The notes under the pieces were generated by a model. It was given only the letters and a program-made list of their open reading frames with translations. It searched no databases and was not told the origin of the DNA. DNA of 64,000 nucleotides from Clostridium sp. AM33-3. Lineage in GTDB: Bacteria > Bacillota > Clostridia > Lachnospirales > Lachnospiraceae. The position numbers and the translations under genes were made by a program. The stretch's first letter is position 1; each line of letters starts with the position of its first letter. The stretch is taken from NCBI RefSeq assembly GCF_003480315.1, contig NZ_QUIV01000003.1, positions 116,195 to 180,194 of the forward strand. The letters run 5' to 3'. Positions 17,449 to 25,504 of this stretch are shown one piece after another.

Positions 17449-17949
17449 TTATACGTCAATCTCTATCTTTCTTCCGGTCTGGTCGTACTGGTAATACCGC
17501 ACGCCTGCCGCATTCAGCATGCGCTTGGATGCCCGCACGGACGGAGAATCCGGATATTTATCTTCCTTATAGATGATGGTCTTGATTCCAGCCTGAATGA
17601 TAGCCTTTGCACACTCATTGCACGGGAAAAGAGTCACGTAAATCTTGCTGCCCTCCAAGCTTCCTCCCCGGTAATTTAAGATGGCGTTCAGCTCACTGTG
17701 GGTCACATACAGATATTTGGTGCTGTACGGATCGTCTGCTTCCTGCTCACGTCCCCACGGGAACTCATCATCGGAGCAACCCTTCGGGAACCCATTATAT
17801 CCCATAGACATAATCTTGTTATCCTGACTGACAATGCAGGCTCCCACCTGGGTATTGGGGTCTTTGGAACGACGTCCGGACAGATCCGCCACACCCATAA
17901 AATATTCGTCCCAGGAAATATAATCCACACGTTTCTTGGAATTGCTCAT
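17449..17949 (-). CDS. dCMP deaminase (ComEB-like)
   Basis: The 166-residue zinc deaminase has HSELNAI (zinc His and catalytic Glu; Ser replaces the usual Ala of HAE) and PCNECAK (two zinc Cys). It deaminates dCMP to dUMP for thymidylate synthesis; ComEB homologues have this domain. An N-terminal insert with GCSDDEFPWGREQEADDPYSTKY is typical of the family. It is the first gene of the operon with the radical SAM and exonuclease genes. Confidence 0.92.
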   Translation of the reverse strand: MSNSKKRVDYISWDEYFMGVADLSGRRSKDPNTQVGACIVSQDNKIMSMGYNGFPKGCSDDEFPWGREQEADDPYSTKYLYVTHSELNAILNYRGGSLEGSKIYVTLFPCNECAKAIIQAGIKTIIYKEDKYPDSPSVRASKRMLNAAGVRYYQYDQTGRKIEIDV

Positions 17950-18048
17950 CGTACGCTTCCTCCCGTTTCTTTCTCATTATCACAGTGCCCTGCTCCTGTC
18001 ATCGCATCAGGGAATATCTCTTTTTCGCTTGTTCTATTCTCTGTCATC

Positions 18049-19104
18049 TCATACGTTCAGTATATGATAGCCTGCCGCTTTCGTCAGACGGTTCATGATA
18101 GCCTGCCCCAGATGATCCTTGGAAAAGCTTTCCGAATAAATGCAGTCCACATTCAGATCATCAAACTCCCTTAACACGGCGAACAGATTGTGGGCAATGG
18201 TCTCCTCCTTCGCGCGCAGTCCCACGCTGCGGACTTCACCCTGCGGATAACGCACTCTTGTCTCATCCGTGCATATCACACCAACCATTTTGCCTTCTGC
18301 AAGCTTCTCTTTTACCAGATTATTGATGACCTCCACTACTCTGTCCGTCTCACCCTCTACCAGCTGCAGGTCCGCATGAGGTGCATAGTGGCGGTACTTC
18401 ATGCCCGGTGCCTTCGGCCGCAGGTCTGCGCTCGGCGGTGCCTGAATAGCCGGATCGATCTCTACTCTGCCTACAGTCTCCCGCAGCATCTCCATGGTGA
18501 TGGCCCCCGGACGAAGCAGCGTCGGAACATCGCCGGAGACATCCACAATGGTGGATTCCACGCCGATTCCCACCGGACCGCCATCCAGGATCATCTCAAT
18601 CTTGCCTTCCATATCCTGCCATACGTGCTGTGCCGTAGTCGGACTCGGTCTTCCGGAGGTATTGGCACTCGGTGCTGCCACCGGAACTCCCGCCAGCTTG
18701 ATGAGCCGGTTTGCTACCGGGTCACTCGGCATGCGGACTGCCACCGTATCCAGGCCACCCGTGGTTCCATAAGGCACAATGTCACTCTTCGGAAATACCA
18801 TGGTGAGCGGCCCCGGCCAGTATGCCTCTGCCAGCTTTCTTCCTGCTTCCGGAATGTAAGCCACCAGCGGTTTTAATTCCTCCAGGCAGGAAATATGCGC
18901 AATCAGCGGATTGTCTGACGGACGTCCCTTCGCCGCATAGATTTTCTTTGCCGCAGCCTCATCTAAGGCATTGGCTCCAAGCCCGTATACGGTCTCCGTT
19001 GGGAATGCAACCAGTCCGCCATCCCGCAGAATCTGCGCGGCCTCTGCCAGCTCCTCATTTTTGATCTGTTTTGTATCTTCTATTTTTATCAGTTTTGTAT
19101 TCAT
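18049..19104 (-). CDS. tsaC: Threonylcarbamoyl-AMP synthase (full-length Sua5 type)
   Basis: The 351-residue protein has the YrdC domain (about 15-205, KGRPSDNPLIAHI and PSANTSGRPSPT) plus the Sua5 C-terminal domain (about 225-351, PGMKYRHYAPHADLQLV). It makes threonylcarbamoyl-AMP for the universal t6A37 tRNA modification. The long form with the Sua5 domain is the YwlC type of Gram-positives. The gene stands alone between an extended -10 promoter at 19188 and the deaminase operon. Confidence 0.95.
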   Translation of the reverse strand: MNTKLIKIEDTKQIKNEELAEAAQILRDGGLVAFPTETVYGLGANALDEAAAKKIYAAKGRPSDNPLIAHISCLEELKPLVAYIPEAGRKLAEAYWPGPLTMVFPKSDIVPYGTTGGLDTVAVRMPSDPVANRLIKLAGVPVAAPSANTSGRPSPTTAQHVWQDMEGKIEMILDGGPVGIGVESTIVDVSGDVPTLLRPGAITMEMLRETVGRVEIDPAIQAPPSADLRPKAPGMKYRHYAPHADLQLVEGETDRVVEVINNLVKEKLAEGKMVGVICTDETRVRYPQGEVRSVGLRAKEETIAHNLFAVLREFDDLNVDCIYSESFSKDHLGQAIMNRLTKAAGYHILNV

Positions 19105-19187
19105 GTTTCTACCTTCTTTGCAGCTGCGCTTATATCGGTATGTTCATTACCGTTCATGCATGCACAAATTGTAACGGATTCTGCCTT

Positions 19188-19196
19188 ATCATAGCA
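19188..19196 (-). promoter_or_regulatory. Extended -10 promoter of tsaC
   Basis: TGCTATGAT on the minus strand is an extended -10 box about 85 bases before ATG 19104. It directly follows the inverted repeat that ends the ribU transcript. Confidence 0.5.
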
Positions 19197-19199
19197 CAA

Positions 19200-19234
19200 G
19201 ACGCCCCTTGGTGCAAGGCACACCGCGGGGCGTC
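19200..19234 (-). terminator. GC-rich inverted repeat after ribU
   Basis: GACGCCCC and GGGGCGTC form a perfect 8-bp stem around a 19-base loop. There is no T run after it, so it is a weak terminator candidate or a 3' stabilising hairpin. Confidence 0.5.
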
Positions 19235-19247
19235 AGAAAGGATTCTG

Positions 19248-19886
19248 CTATGCATTTATTTGATTGCTGTTCTTCACAGCCTTATGGTTTCCCACGCTGT
19301 GGATCAGAACGCTGACACGCTTGTAAACCAGAGATGTTACTACCGACACTACAACACCTTTCACCAGGTTAAACGGTCCCACGCAGAAGAATGCGAAGGT
19401 CCATACGCTTCCAACTGCCGGATTGATGGCTGCGCCTGCTGCCAGGATAGTCTCCATCGGCATAAAATTGGAGTAGAACGGAAGCATAACCAGTGCATTG
19501 GCTACCACTCCGACTACAGCCATCAGAACTGTTCCAGCCACAAGGCCGGTCATGGCTCCCTTGCGGGTGTGGGAAATCTTATAGATCAGCCCTGCCGGAA
19601 TGACCATGGCACAGGAAATGACCAGGTTCGCAAACTCACCCACAAAACCGGTGCTGGTCGGCTTTAATACCAGCTTGACCAGAATCTTTACTACCTCCAT
19701 AATGGCGCCTGCCACCGGTCCCATGGCAAATGTTCCGATCAGCACCGGAACCTCGCTGACATCCAGCCCGTAAAAGCTCGGTGCCAGGAACGGAAGTGGG
19801 AACTCAAAAAGCATCAGCACGCCGGCAAGGGCACCAAACATTCCCATTAATACCACATTTTTCGTTGTAAGCAGTTTTTCTTTCAT
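19248..19886 (-). CDS. ribU: ECF transporter substrate-binding (S) component, riboflavin type
   Basis: The 212-residue membrane protein has about six helices, starting MKEKLLTTKNVVLMGMFGAL, as in RibU-type S components that bind riboflavin with picomolar to nanomolar affinity and pair with a shared EcfAAT energy module. No such module is in the window. AGGAGG is eight bases before ATG 19886; an in-frame ATG at 19922 lacks a site. The FMN riboswitch just upstream confirms a flavin role, so this is a riboflavin importer. Confidence 0.93.
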   Translation of the reverse strand: MKEKLLTTKNVVLMGMFGALAGVLMLFEFPLPFLAPSFYGLDVSEVPVLIGTFAMGPVAGAIMEVVKILVKLVLKPTSTGFVGEFANLVISCAMVIPAGLIYKISHTRKGAMTGLVAGTVLMAVVGVVANALVMLPFYSNFMPMETILAAGAAINPAVGSVWTFAFFCVGPFNLVKGVVVSVVTSLVYKRVSVLIHSVGNHKAVKNSNQINA

Positions 19887-19946
19887 ATCTTTTTCCTCCT
19901 GAAATAGATTGGTTAAGTTCATTATTCAGAGGAATCGTGTGAAACG

Positions 19947-19976
19947 CAAAAACCCCCGGATATCGCTATCCGGGGG
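19947..19976 (-). terminator. Expression-platform terminator of the FMN riboswitch
   Basis: CCCCCGGATA, GCGA loop and TATCCGGGGG form a perfect 10-bp stem followed by TTTTTG, between the aptamer and ribU. When FMN is bound the aptamer would leave this terminator free and stop transcription. Confidence 0.92.
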
Positions 19977-20030
19977 AATCAGATCATTCATGCTGCTTTT
20001 ACAAACCATAAGTTAAAAGCCTTCACACAA

Positions 20031-20148
20031 TCTCTTCTCTCATCCAGACTATACTGTCGGTTTTGGAATCTCACCAAATCAGCTGCTTTACGCAGGTCGC
20101 GGACTGTAACCGCCGGTGGGGAATCTCACCCCGCCCCGAAGAACTTAT
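20031..20148 (-). ncRNA. FMN riboswitch (RFN element)
   Basis: Read on the minus strand, the RFN landmarks are all in order: TTCGGGGCGGGGTGAGATTC, CCCACCGGCGGT, AGTCCGCGA, GATTTGGTGAGATTC, CCGACAGT and ATAGTCTGGATG, closing with GAGAAGAG. This is the full six-stem FMN aptamer. It is followed by a terminator and ribU, so high FMN turns off riboflavin uptake. Confidence 0.97.
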
Positions 20149-20157
20149 CGTGCCTTA

Positions 20158-20186
20158 ACTATAGTACAGTTTTCCATAAAAATCAA
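20158..20186 (-). promoter_or_regulatory. Promoter of the riboswitch-ribU transcript
   Basis: TTGATT (20181-20186) and TATAGT (20158-20163) are spaced by 17 bp on the minus strand. The -35 box overlaps the last codon of the amidase gene. Transcription would start right before the aptamer. Confidence 0.7.
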
Positions 20187-20947
20187 GAGGATTTCTTCTG
20201 ATTCAGAAACTCCATAATTCCCACATGGATCGTCCAGGCCAGCCGGTCCTGGTACTCTCCGGAATTCAGATTTGCAGCCTCTTTCCAGTTCGACAAAAAA
20301 CCGCATTCCACAATCACGATCGGCTGCTTTACATGCAGAAGAAGGTAATAGCTTCCGTTCGGCTTTGCCAGGCGGGTATTCTTCTCGCCCAAAACATAAT
20401 CAAAGCGCCTCTGCAGAATCTCTGCAAGGCGCTTTCCTCTTTCGGATGTTTTGTAATAAAAAACCTGTCCACCGGATACAGACTCCTGGTGGTAGCTGTT
20501 TTGATGAATGCTCACCACCAGATCTGGCTCTGCCTCCGCAATTTTTCCGCACCGGTTCTTCATATCTGCCATTTTTTTGCTGCTGTCTGTTTCTTCGTAA
20601 AGCCCACGGTCATCCTCCCTGGTCATGACCACCGTTACATCCGAAGCCTCCAGATAGGTTTTCAGGCGACGTGCGATCTGCAGATTGATCTCCTTTTCCA
20701 GACTTCCGTCCACGCCGATCTTTCCAGGATCATTTCCACCATGACCACTGTCCAGCACCACAACCGGACGACGCGCCCCTACTGCCACTGCCTGGCCGGA
20801 CACCATCAGTCCTGCCTGCCGTGACACCAGAAATACCGCTATCAAAAGCATAACTGCCATCATAAATTCCGGCATTCTCCGGCGCTGCTCCTCCCGGCTT
20901 TCATTCTTTTCCGGCTGTTCGCTCCCGATCCATCCATCTTTGCTCAC
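20183..20947 (-). CDS. N-acetylmuramoyl-L-alanine amidase (Amidase_3, CwlD-like)
   Basis: The 254-residue protein has one N-terminal membrane anchor (about 25-45) and an Amidase_3 domain with zinc ligands in VVLDSGHGGNDPG (His), KEINLQIARRL (Glu) and SIHQNSYH (His), and catalytic Glu in VIVECGFLSN. It cuts the bond between the glycan chain and the stem peptide; the size and anchor resemble CwlD of sporulation. The start is GTG 20947, eight bases after GGAG; a spore role is inferred only. Confidence 0.9.
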   Translation of the reverse strand: MSKDGWIGSEQPEKNESREEQRRRMPEFMMAVMLLIAVFLVSRQAGLMVSGQAVAVGARRPVVVLDSGHGGNDPGKIGVDGSLEKEINLQIARRLKTYLEASDVTVVMTREDDRGLYEETDSSKKMADMKNRCGKIAEAEPDLVVSIHQNSYHQESVSGGQVFYYKTSERGKRLAEILQRRFDYVLGEKNTRLAKPNGSYYLLLHVKQPIVIVECGFLSNWKEAANLNSGEYQDRLAWTIHVGIMEFLNQKKSS

Positions 20948-21046
20948 CTTACCCGCTCCATTTTCACTTTTCCTGTAAAATATATGATTCAGAGCCGTGA
21001 AAAAAACATAGTCTTTCCTTCATCGGGAAATATCAGCCAGCAAGGT

Positions 21047-22510
21047 CTAGTTAACCTCCAGACGATTATAATCTCTCTTACCATCTTCCAGAATATACCG
21101 GAAATATTCACCCTGCTGCGTTGCCATACCATCTTCCTGCCAGAGCTCATATGCTGGATCATTCCGCACAGGCTCCTGCACCTGATACGCCGTTCCTTGA
21201 TAATAATGGAATTTCAGCAACGAATACAGCTGTGCCATCTGTTCACGTTCGCTGTCCGTAAGTTCCGGCACCTCATTCAGGGACGCAATTGCCTGATTAT
21301 AAAAAACACGTCTCAGAAACGGGGTCTGGAACTGTTTGAAATTCAGGAGATCTTCTTCTGTGCACTGGTTCTTCTTCGCCCAGGCCTCTACATCCAGCGA
21401 TTGAGTCCGGTACAGAAAGCTTCGATCATCCCGGTAAGTCAGGATGGCATACTTGCAGGACGGTGTTGCCAGTGAAGCCGTCACCATCTCCCAGATTCCC
21501 CGATTATCCTCCGAGCGTTTGCAGTGCTGCACATGCAGATGTCCGCTCAGAAACAATGGTACATCCCAGGTTTCCAGAAGATCTATAAACTGCTCGCTAT
21601 GCTCAATCGTGCATTCATCCACATAGATTTCGCTCTCATCCAGCAGATTGTGATGGGCAACAGGGATAATTTCCACCCCCGCATCCCAGGCAGCTTCCAG
21701 CTGCTGTTCCACCCACTCATAGGTTGCCTCAGAGATAGCTCCGCCCACCTTGTTTACCGGACTATACTGGCAGCTGTCAATCATCAGAAGCCAGGTATTT
21801 TCATCCAGTTCATACAGATAGCTTAAACTGTTTGGATCCTCACTCGCCGCTTCATCATAGCCAAACGCCCGGTAAATCTGACGGAATTCCGCCGGAGTCG
21901 TATATTCTGCAGGAAGCCGTTCTTCTCCCTTATAGCGTGCTGCCTGATGATTGTTGATATCGTGATTGCCGGGAATCACCAGTACCGGAATTCCATGATT
22001 CTCCACCCGGTGGAGTTTTTCTGCCAGATCTTTATGGCTGGATTTCTCCCCATTGAGCGTCAGATCCCCGCTTAACACCAGAGCATCCGGATGCTGCTTT
22101 ACTACTTCATCCAGAAACGCATCCGTAATCTGATCAATGTAAGTGACTATCTTACCATCCCCATACTCCACCATCTCCTGAAAGCGAGGTCCGCCATCGG
22201 TCAGTGAATCTGAAAAATAATGGATATCAGTCGCCAGCATGATATTTTCTATCCATTCTGCATCCGTACTGCTGTCAGTTGTTTGCTCTTCCTCAGTCTC
22301 TGTACTGCTATCCGCTGTTTTGTCTTCCTCAGTCTCTGTACTGACCGCTTCCTGCTGCGTCTCCGATTCCGTCTGGCTTTCCTGTGAAATTGCCGTAGCA
22401 TCTGCCGGATCACTCTTCTGATGTCCGCAGCCAACGAGCACCACCGCTGCTGCCAAAACAGGCAGAATGGCAGAAAGCGTCTGCCTTCTGCCATCAAAAT
22501 CCTTTTTCAT
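21047..22510 (-). CDS. Secreted metallophosphoesterase lipoprotein
   Basis: The 487-residue lipoprotein (lipid Cys in VVLVGC) has a Glu/Thr/Ser-rich linker at about 35-80 made of near-repeats of STETEEDKTADS, then a calcineurin-like phosphoesterase domain: DIHYFSD, SGDLTLNGEKS, GNHDIN, AHHNLLDES and SGHLHVQH. All five metal motifs are present, so it is probably active on an outside phosphate ester. ATG 22510 follows GGGTGAGGAAT. It is 20 bases from the GH18 gene and probably in the same transcript. Confidence 0.9.
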   Translation of the reverse strand: MKKDFDGRRQTLSAILPVLAAAVVLVGCGHQKSDPADATAISQESQTESETQQEAVSTETEEDKTADSSTETEEEQTTDSSTDAEWIENIMLATDIHYFSDSLTDGGPRFQEMVEYGDGKIVTYIDQITDAFLDEVVKQHPDALVLSGDLTLNGEKSSHKDLAEKLHRVENHGIPVLVIPGNHDINNHQAARYKGEERLPAEYTTPAEFRQIYRAFGYDEAASEDPNSLSYLYELDENTWLLMIDSCQYSPVNKVGGAISEATYEWVEQQLEAAWDAGVEIIPVAHHNLLDESEIYVDECTIEHSEQFIDLLETWDVPLFLSGHLHVQHCKRSEDNRGIWEMVTASLATPSCKYAILTYRDDRSFLYRTQSLDVEAWAKKNQCTEEDLLNFKQFQTPFLRRVFYNQAIASLNEVPELTDSEREQMAQLYSLLKFHYYQGTAYQVQEPVRNDPAYELWQEDGMATQQGEYFRYILEDGKRDYNRLEVN

Positions 22511-22547
22511 ATTCCTCACCCTTTCCAAACCATCCCGCCATCGATCA

Positions 22548-24209
22548 TCACGGAAGCTTCACGGTATCCCAGATTTCTGCCGATTCCATCCCAAGCCGCC
22601 AGCAGGCCACACCCGCCAGACCGTTGTCCCGGATCAGCTGCATTTTCAATGCCAGAGATCGTTCCTCTTCCATCCAGATTTCGTAGTTTACGCCATCTTT
22701 CTCCAATTCTCCGTAATACTGGCCAAGATCGTCCTGCCAGTACAGCTCTACCTGGTTCGTCTCCACCCACGCTTTGGCACCGGATATGCCTACTGCCTGA
22801 GAACTGGTTCCGGAAGCATCTTCTTTCCAGATTCGTGTGTAAAACGGAATTGCGCTGATGATTTTTTCCTTCGGAACCTGCTTTAACAAATCGGCGATTC
22901 CCTGCCGCTCGTAACCAATGGAAGCAACCGAACCGGCTTCTCCACCAGCATAATGTTCATCGTAGCCCATCATCACCACATAATCGGCAACACGGCCCTG
23001 CTCTGCCCAGTTATAAAATGCAGAGTATGACGCCGGCACATAGGAATCGATAGAAAGAACAAGCCCTTCCTTCCGGCAATCCACGGATAATTCCCGGATA
23101 AACTGCACATAATGCGGACCGGCTGATGCTTTGATTCCTTCTATATCCAGATTAATACCGTCGACTCCATAGGTCTTTGCATCCTGCATCAGGGAAGTGA
23201 TCAGTTTTTTTCTGGCTGCCGTGCTGGCAAACAGGATTTCCGACTGCACCTCGTCTCCCTTATTGAAATTATCCAGCACGGCCCATACCTGAACACCCAT
23301 GGCATGTGCCTGATCCACATAATTCCGGTCTGCCAGAGATTCGTAGTTACCGTTATTATCCGTCAGCATAAACCAGGTAGGCGCAATAACATTTACTCCC
23401 TTGGTATTGTCCATAAGAGTTTTCATCGCCTGATTGGCAGAAAGATTGGTTACCTGATGCCATACCAGAACCACCGGCTCATCCATGGAAATACTGGTAT
23501 ATTCCGGTTCTGCAAACGTGCTGACCAGTGTCCGCTGCTCCATTTCCTTCAGACGGCGGTTCGGAAGATAACCTACCTGTCCATCCTCTGTACGCACCCG
23601 GCTCCAGTTTTCCAGCTGTTCCAGAACGATCACTTCTGAATCAGCCGGCACCTCTGTAATGACTGCACTTTTCACACCGCCCCGCACCCGGAGGGCACTG
23701 TTCTTCTTCACATCTGCCAGCTGCTGCGGATCCCATGAGGTATCTACAAACACACGCCGCACACTGTCCGTGTCAAATGTTTCGATCCGCACATTCGTGT
23801 ACGCAGTCACCAGACTGGTGAGCAGCCATACCGTCCCATCCTGCTGCTCCAGCAGCGGCTTTCCGCTGTTTCCCACAGTTTCCGCATTCGCGTATACAAT
23901 CTGATCTGGCAGTGTATAGATCAGCTGGCTGTTTTCTTCATCCCAGTAAAATTTCTCATTCACCGCCTTATTTACCCAGTCAAGCGGCAGATAGGTCTGT
24001 CCGTCTATATAACGTCCCTGAACTCCTTCTACCCGTTCACTGTTAAAAAAGACAGCCGTCTCATCCCCGCTGGCCTGATACCATTCCTTCTGATCCACAT
24101 GCTCTTTTGACGGTTTGTACTTGCGGTATAAGATAAATCCTGCTGCCGCTCCCACGACAAGCATGATCGTCAATATCACTGTCAGTACTGTTGCCAGAAA
24201 TCTTTTCAT
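22548..24209 (-). CDS. Secreted GH18-family protein (YaaH/SleL-like) with SH3 domain
   Basis: The 553-residue protein has an N-terminal membrane anchor (about 5-28), a region resembling the copper-amine-oxidase N-like domain (about 45-120), an SH3-like domain (about 150-215, EVIVLEQLENWSRVRTEDGQVGYLP) and a glycoside hydrolase 18 barrel from about 235. The catalytic motif is DGINLDIEG, with Glu as proton donor. Such proteins cleave N-acetylglucosamine links in the cortex or wall during spore germination. The start is the ATG at 24209 preceded by an extended -10 promoter. Confidence 0.88.
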   Translation of the reverse strand: MKRFLATVLTVILTIMLVVGAAAGFILYRKYKPSKEHVDQKEWYQASGDETAVFFNSERVEGVQGRYIDGQTYLPLDWVNKAVNEKFYWDEENSQLIYTLPDQIVYANAETVGNSGKPLLEQQDGTVWLLTSLVTAYTNVRIETFDTDSVRRVFVDTSWDPQQLADVKKNSALRVRGGVKSAVITEVPADSEVIVLEQLENWSRVRTEDGQVGYLPNRRLKEMEQRTLVSTFAEPEYTSISMDEPVVLVWHQVTNLSANQAMKTLMDNTKGVNVIAPTWFMLTDNNGNYESLADRNYVDQAHAMGVQVWAVLDNFNKGDEVQSEILFASTAARKKLITSLMQDAKTYGVDGINLDIEGIKASAGPHYVQFIRELSVDCRKEGLVLSIDSYVPASYSAFYNWAEQGRVADYVVMMGYDEHYAGGEAGSVASIGYERQGIADLLKQVPKEKIISAIPFYTRIWKEDASGTSSQAVGISGAKAWVETNQVELYWQDDLGQYYGELEKDGVNYEIWMEEERSLALKMQLIRDNGLAGVACWRLGMESAEIWDTVKLP

Positions 24210-24254
24210 CCGCCGTATCTCCTTACCGGTATTCTTATCTCACATCTGAGTCAT

Positions 24255-24263
24255 ATTATACCA
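24255..24263 (-). promoter_or_regulatory. Extended -10 promoter of the GH18 operon
   Basis: TGGTATAAT on the minus strand, about 45 bases upstream of ATG 24209. No clear -35 is seen. Confidence 0.55.
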
Positions 24264-24356
24264 CAGATCCGATACGGCTTCTCTTAAATTTTCCTGATCT
24301 TTCTCTTTACCCGGGCTGAATCGGGGATTCTCTTTTCTGATCAGAAATTTTCGCTG

Positions 24357-24659
24357 TTACTGGTGATACACGATATCAAAATGGATTTCTTTTAACCGTT
24401 TGGCTTTCATATAATCTTCCTCTTCTTCATTCACCTCCCCTTTAGCCGTATTTTCCTGTGGAATGTCCTCCAGAATATAGTCGCCCATATAAAAGCTTCC
24501 ATCCTCGCGAACCTCAAACAGTTTTCCCCACGTTTCTTCACAGGCATCTTTTCCATCGATCAACACACGAATTCCCCGTTTCTGATACCGCTTTAAACCT
24601 TCCACATAAATCTGGCTGCCTTTGTTGTTTTCATACACTCCCGATACATTTGTTAACAT
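24357..24659 (-). CDS. Conserved-looking hypothetical protein, 100 residues
   Basis: The small soluble protein (MLTNVSGVYENNKGSQIYVEGL...) is rich in Glu and Lys, with no signal peptide, membrane helix or Cys. I do not recognise a domain. The residues LFEVREDGSFYMGDYI look like two beta strands followed by an acidic helix, so a small strand-rich fold is likely. A GGGGG run lies four bases before ATG 24659. It follows the kinase and P-loop pair in the same direction with a 150-base gap that contains a 14-bp palindrome; whether they work together is unknown. Confidence 0.6.
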   Translation of the reverse strand: MLTNVSGVYENNKGSQIYVEGLKRYQKRGIRVLIDGKDACEETWGKLFEVREDGSFYMGDYILEDIPQENTAKGEVNEEEEDYMKAKRLKEIHFDIVYHQ

Positions 24660-24776
24660 ATGGCCCCCTATTGCTGACAGCTCCGCCGCTTAGAAGGTAT
24701 TGTCGTGACACATTATTCCCACTAAATACTGCTGCCGCAAAGCTGTCCGCTTTCTTCGTTTTTGCTTTGTAAATTC

Positions 24777-24790
24777 TTACTGTACAGTAA
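24777..24790. promoter_or_regulatory. 14-bp perfect palindrome, operator candidate
   Basis: TTACTGTACAGTAA is perfectly symmetric and lies between the P-loop gene (stop 24812) and the 100-residue gene (start 24659). There is no T run, so it is not a terminator. It could bind a dimeric regulator or lie near a promoter of the small gene. Confidence 0.35.
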
Positions 24791-24811
24791 CCGTTTTGCT
24801 GATCCGCTCCG

Positions 24812-25504
24812 TTATTTTGCAAACAGCAGCGTCTCAAAACATAGAATTTCCTCCTGTGTAATGCGGAATGCATCTACTGAAGCCGGAATTCTTTGAAGCC
24901 GGCAGCGAAACATCGATTCTATCTCCTTTCTGGTATCTTCTCCGCCCGCAACGACGGCCATTCTCCAGCTCTTATCTCTTCGCTCTGTCTGCTCCAAAAT
25001 TTCCAGAAATGCTTCCACTTTCCACTCGCTCAGAGAGCCCACCAGAATTTTCCTGTCACAGTGTGCACATTCGTACAGGTTTTTCTCCGTTGCTTCTCCA
25101 TAATCCATGATGATGTAATGATAATCACGGCTCAGGCAATGGGACAGTACGGCCGGATCCGCCATTTTGTAATAATCCACTTCCATAATGCGAAACCTGT
25201 CGCTTTTATTTCGACTCCGCTCCGTCTTCTTCTGTCCCGCTGCCTCTCTCCTGCCATTTTTTCCGGCAAACCGCTCCAATATCTGAAAATCATCATGACT
25301 GTTCCATTCCAGCAATGCTGTCTTCTTACGTTTTACGCCTGTCAGATAATTTGCCAGCGCAACTGCCAGATGGCTGGTCCCTACACCACGCCCGCAGCCC
25401 ATCACACCAATTGTCCGGATTCCGGTTCCCGGCAGCGTTACCAGAACCGTTTTATTCTTTCCAAAAACAAACTTCGTACGATTCCTCCCTTCTGCCCAAA
25501 CCAT
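24812..25504 (-). CDS. Degenerate MinD/ParA-like P-loop protein
   Basis: The 230-residue protein has a MinD/CpaE-like fold with IGVMGCGRGVGTSHLAVALANYL in the P-loop place. The usual KGGxGKT has become GRGVGTSH, so the signature lysines are absent and ATP hydrolysis is doubtful. KKTALLEWNSHDDF and YHYIIMDYGEATEKNLYECAHCD fill the other nucleotide-fold positions. It is a paralogue of the C-terminal half of the kinase encoded just upstream, which it overlaps by 67 bases if ATG 25504 is the start. A GGGAGG lies further down without an in-frame standard start, so the start is unsure. Confidence 0.7.
   Translation of the reverse strand: MVWAEGRNRTKFVFGKNKTVLVTLPGTGIRTIGVMGCGRGVGTSHLAVALANYLTGVKRKKTALLEWNSHDDFQILERFAGKNGRREAAGQKKTERSRNKSDRFRIMEVDYYKMADPAVLSHCLSRDYHYIIMDYGEATEKNLYECAHCDRKILVGSLSEWKVEAFLEILEQTERRDKSWRMAVVAGGEDTRKEIESMFRCRLQRIPASVDAFRITQEEILCFETLLFAK

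Noticed and set aside
19071..19667. 198-codon plus-strand frame
   Set aside because: It overlaps ribU and the tsaC start on the other strand. No ribosome site or domain is seen.
22244..22421. A CRISPR-like run of repeats
   Set aside because: These are coding Glu/Thr repeats of a linker, with no spacers.
24209..24357. Possible terminator between the small gene and the GH18 gene
   Set aside because: Only short stems (CTGATC/GATCAG, GAATC/GATTC) with no T run are visible, so I do not call one.
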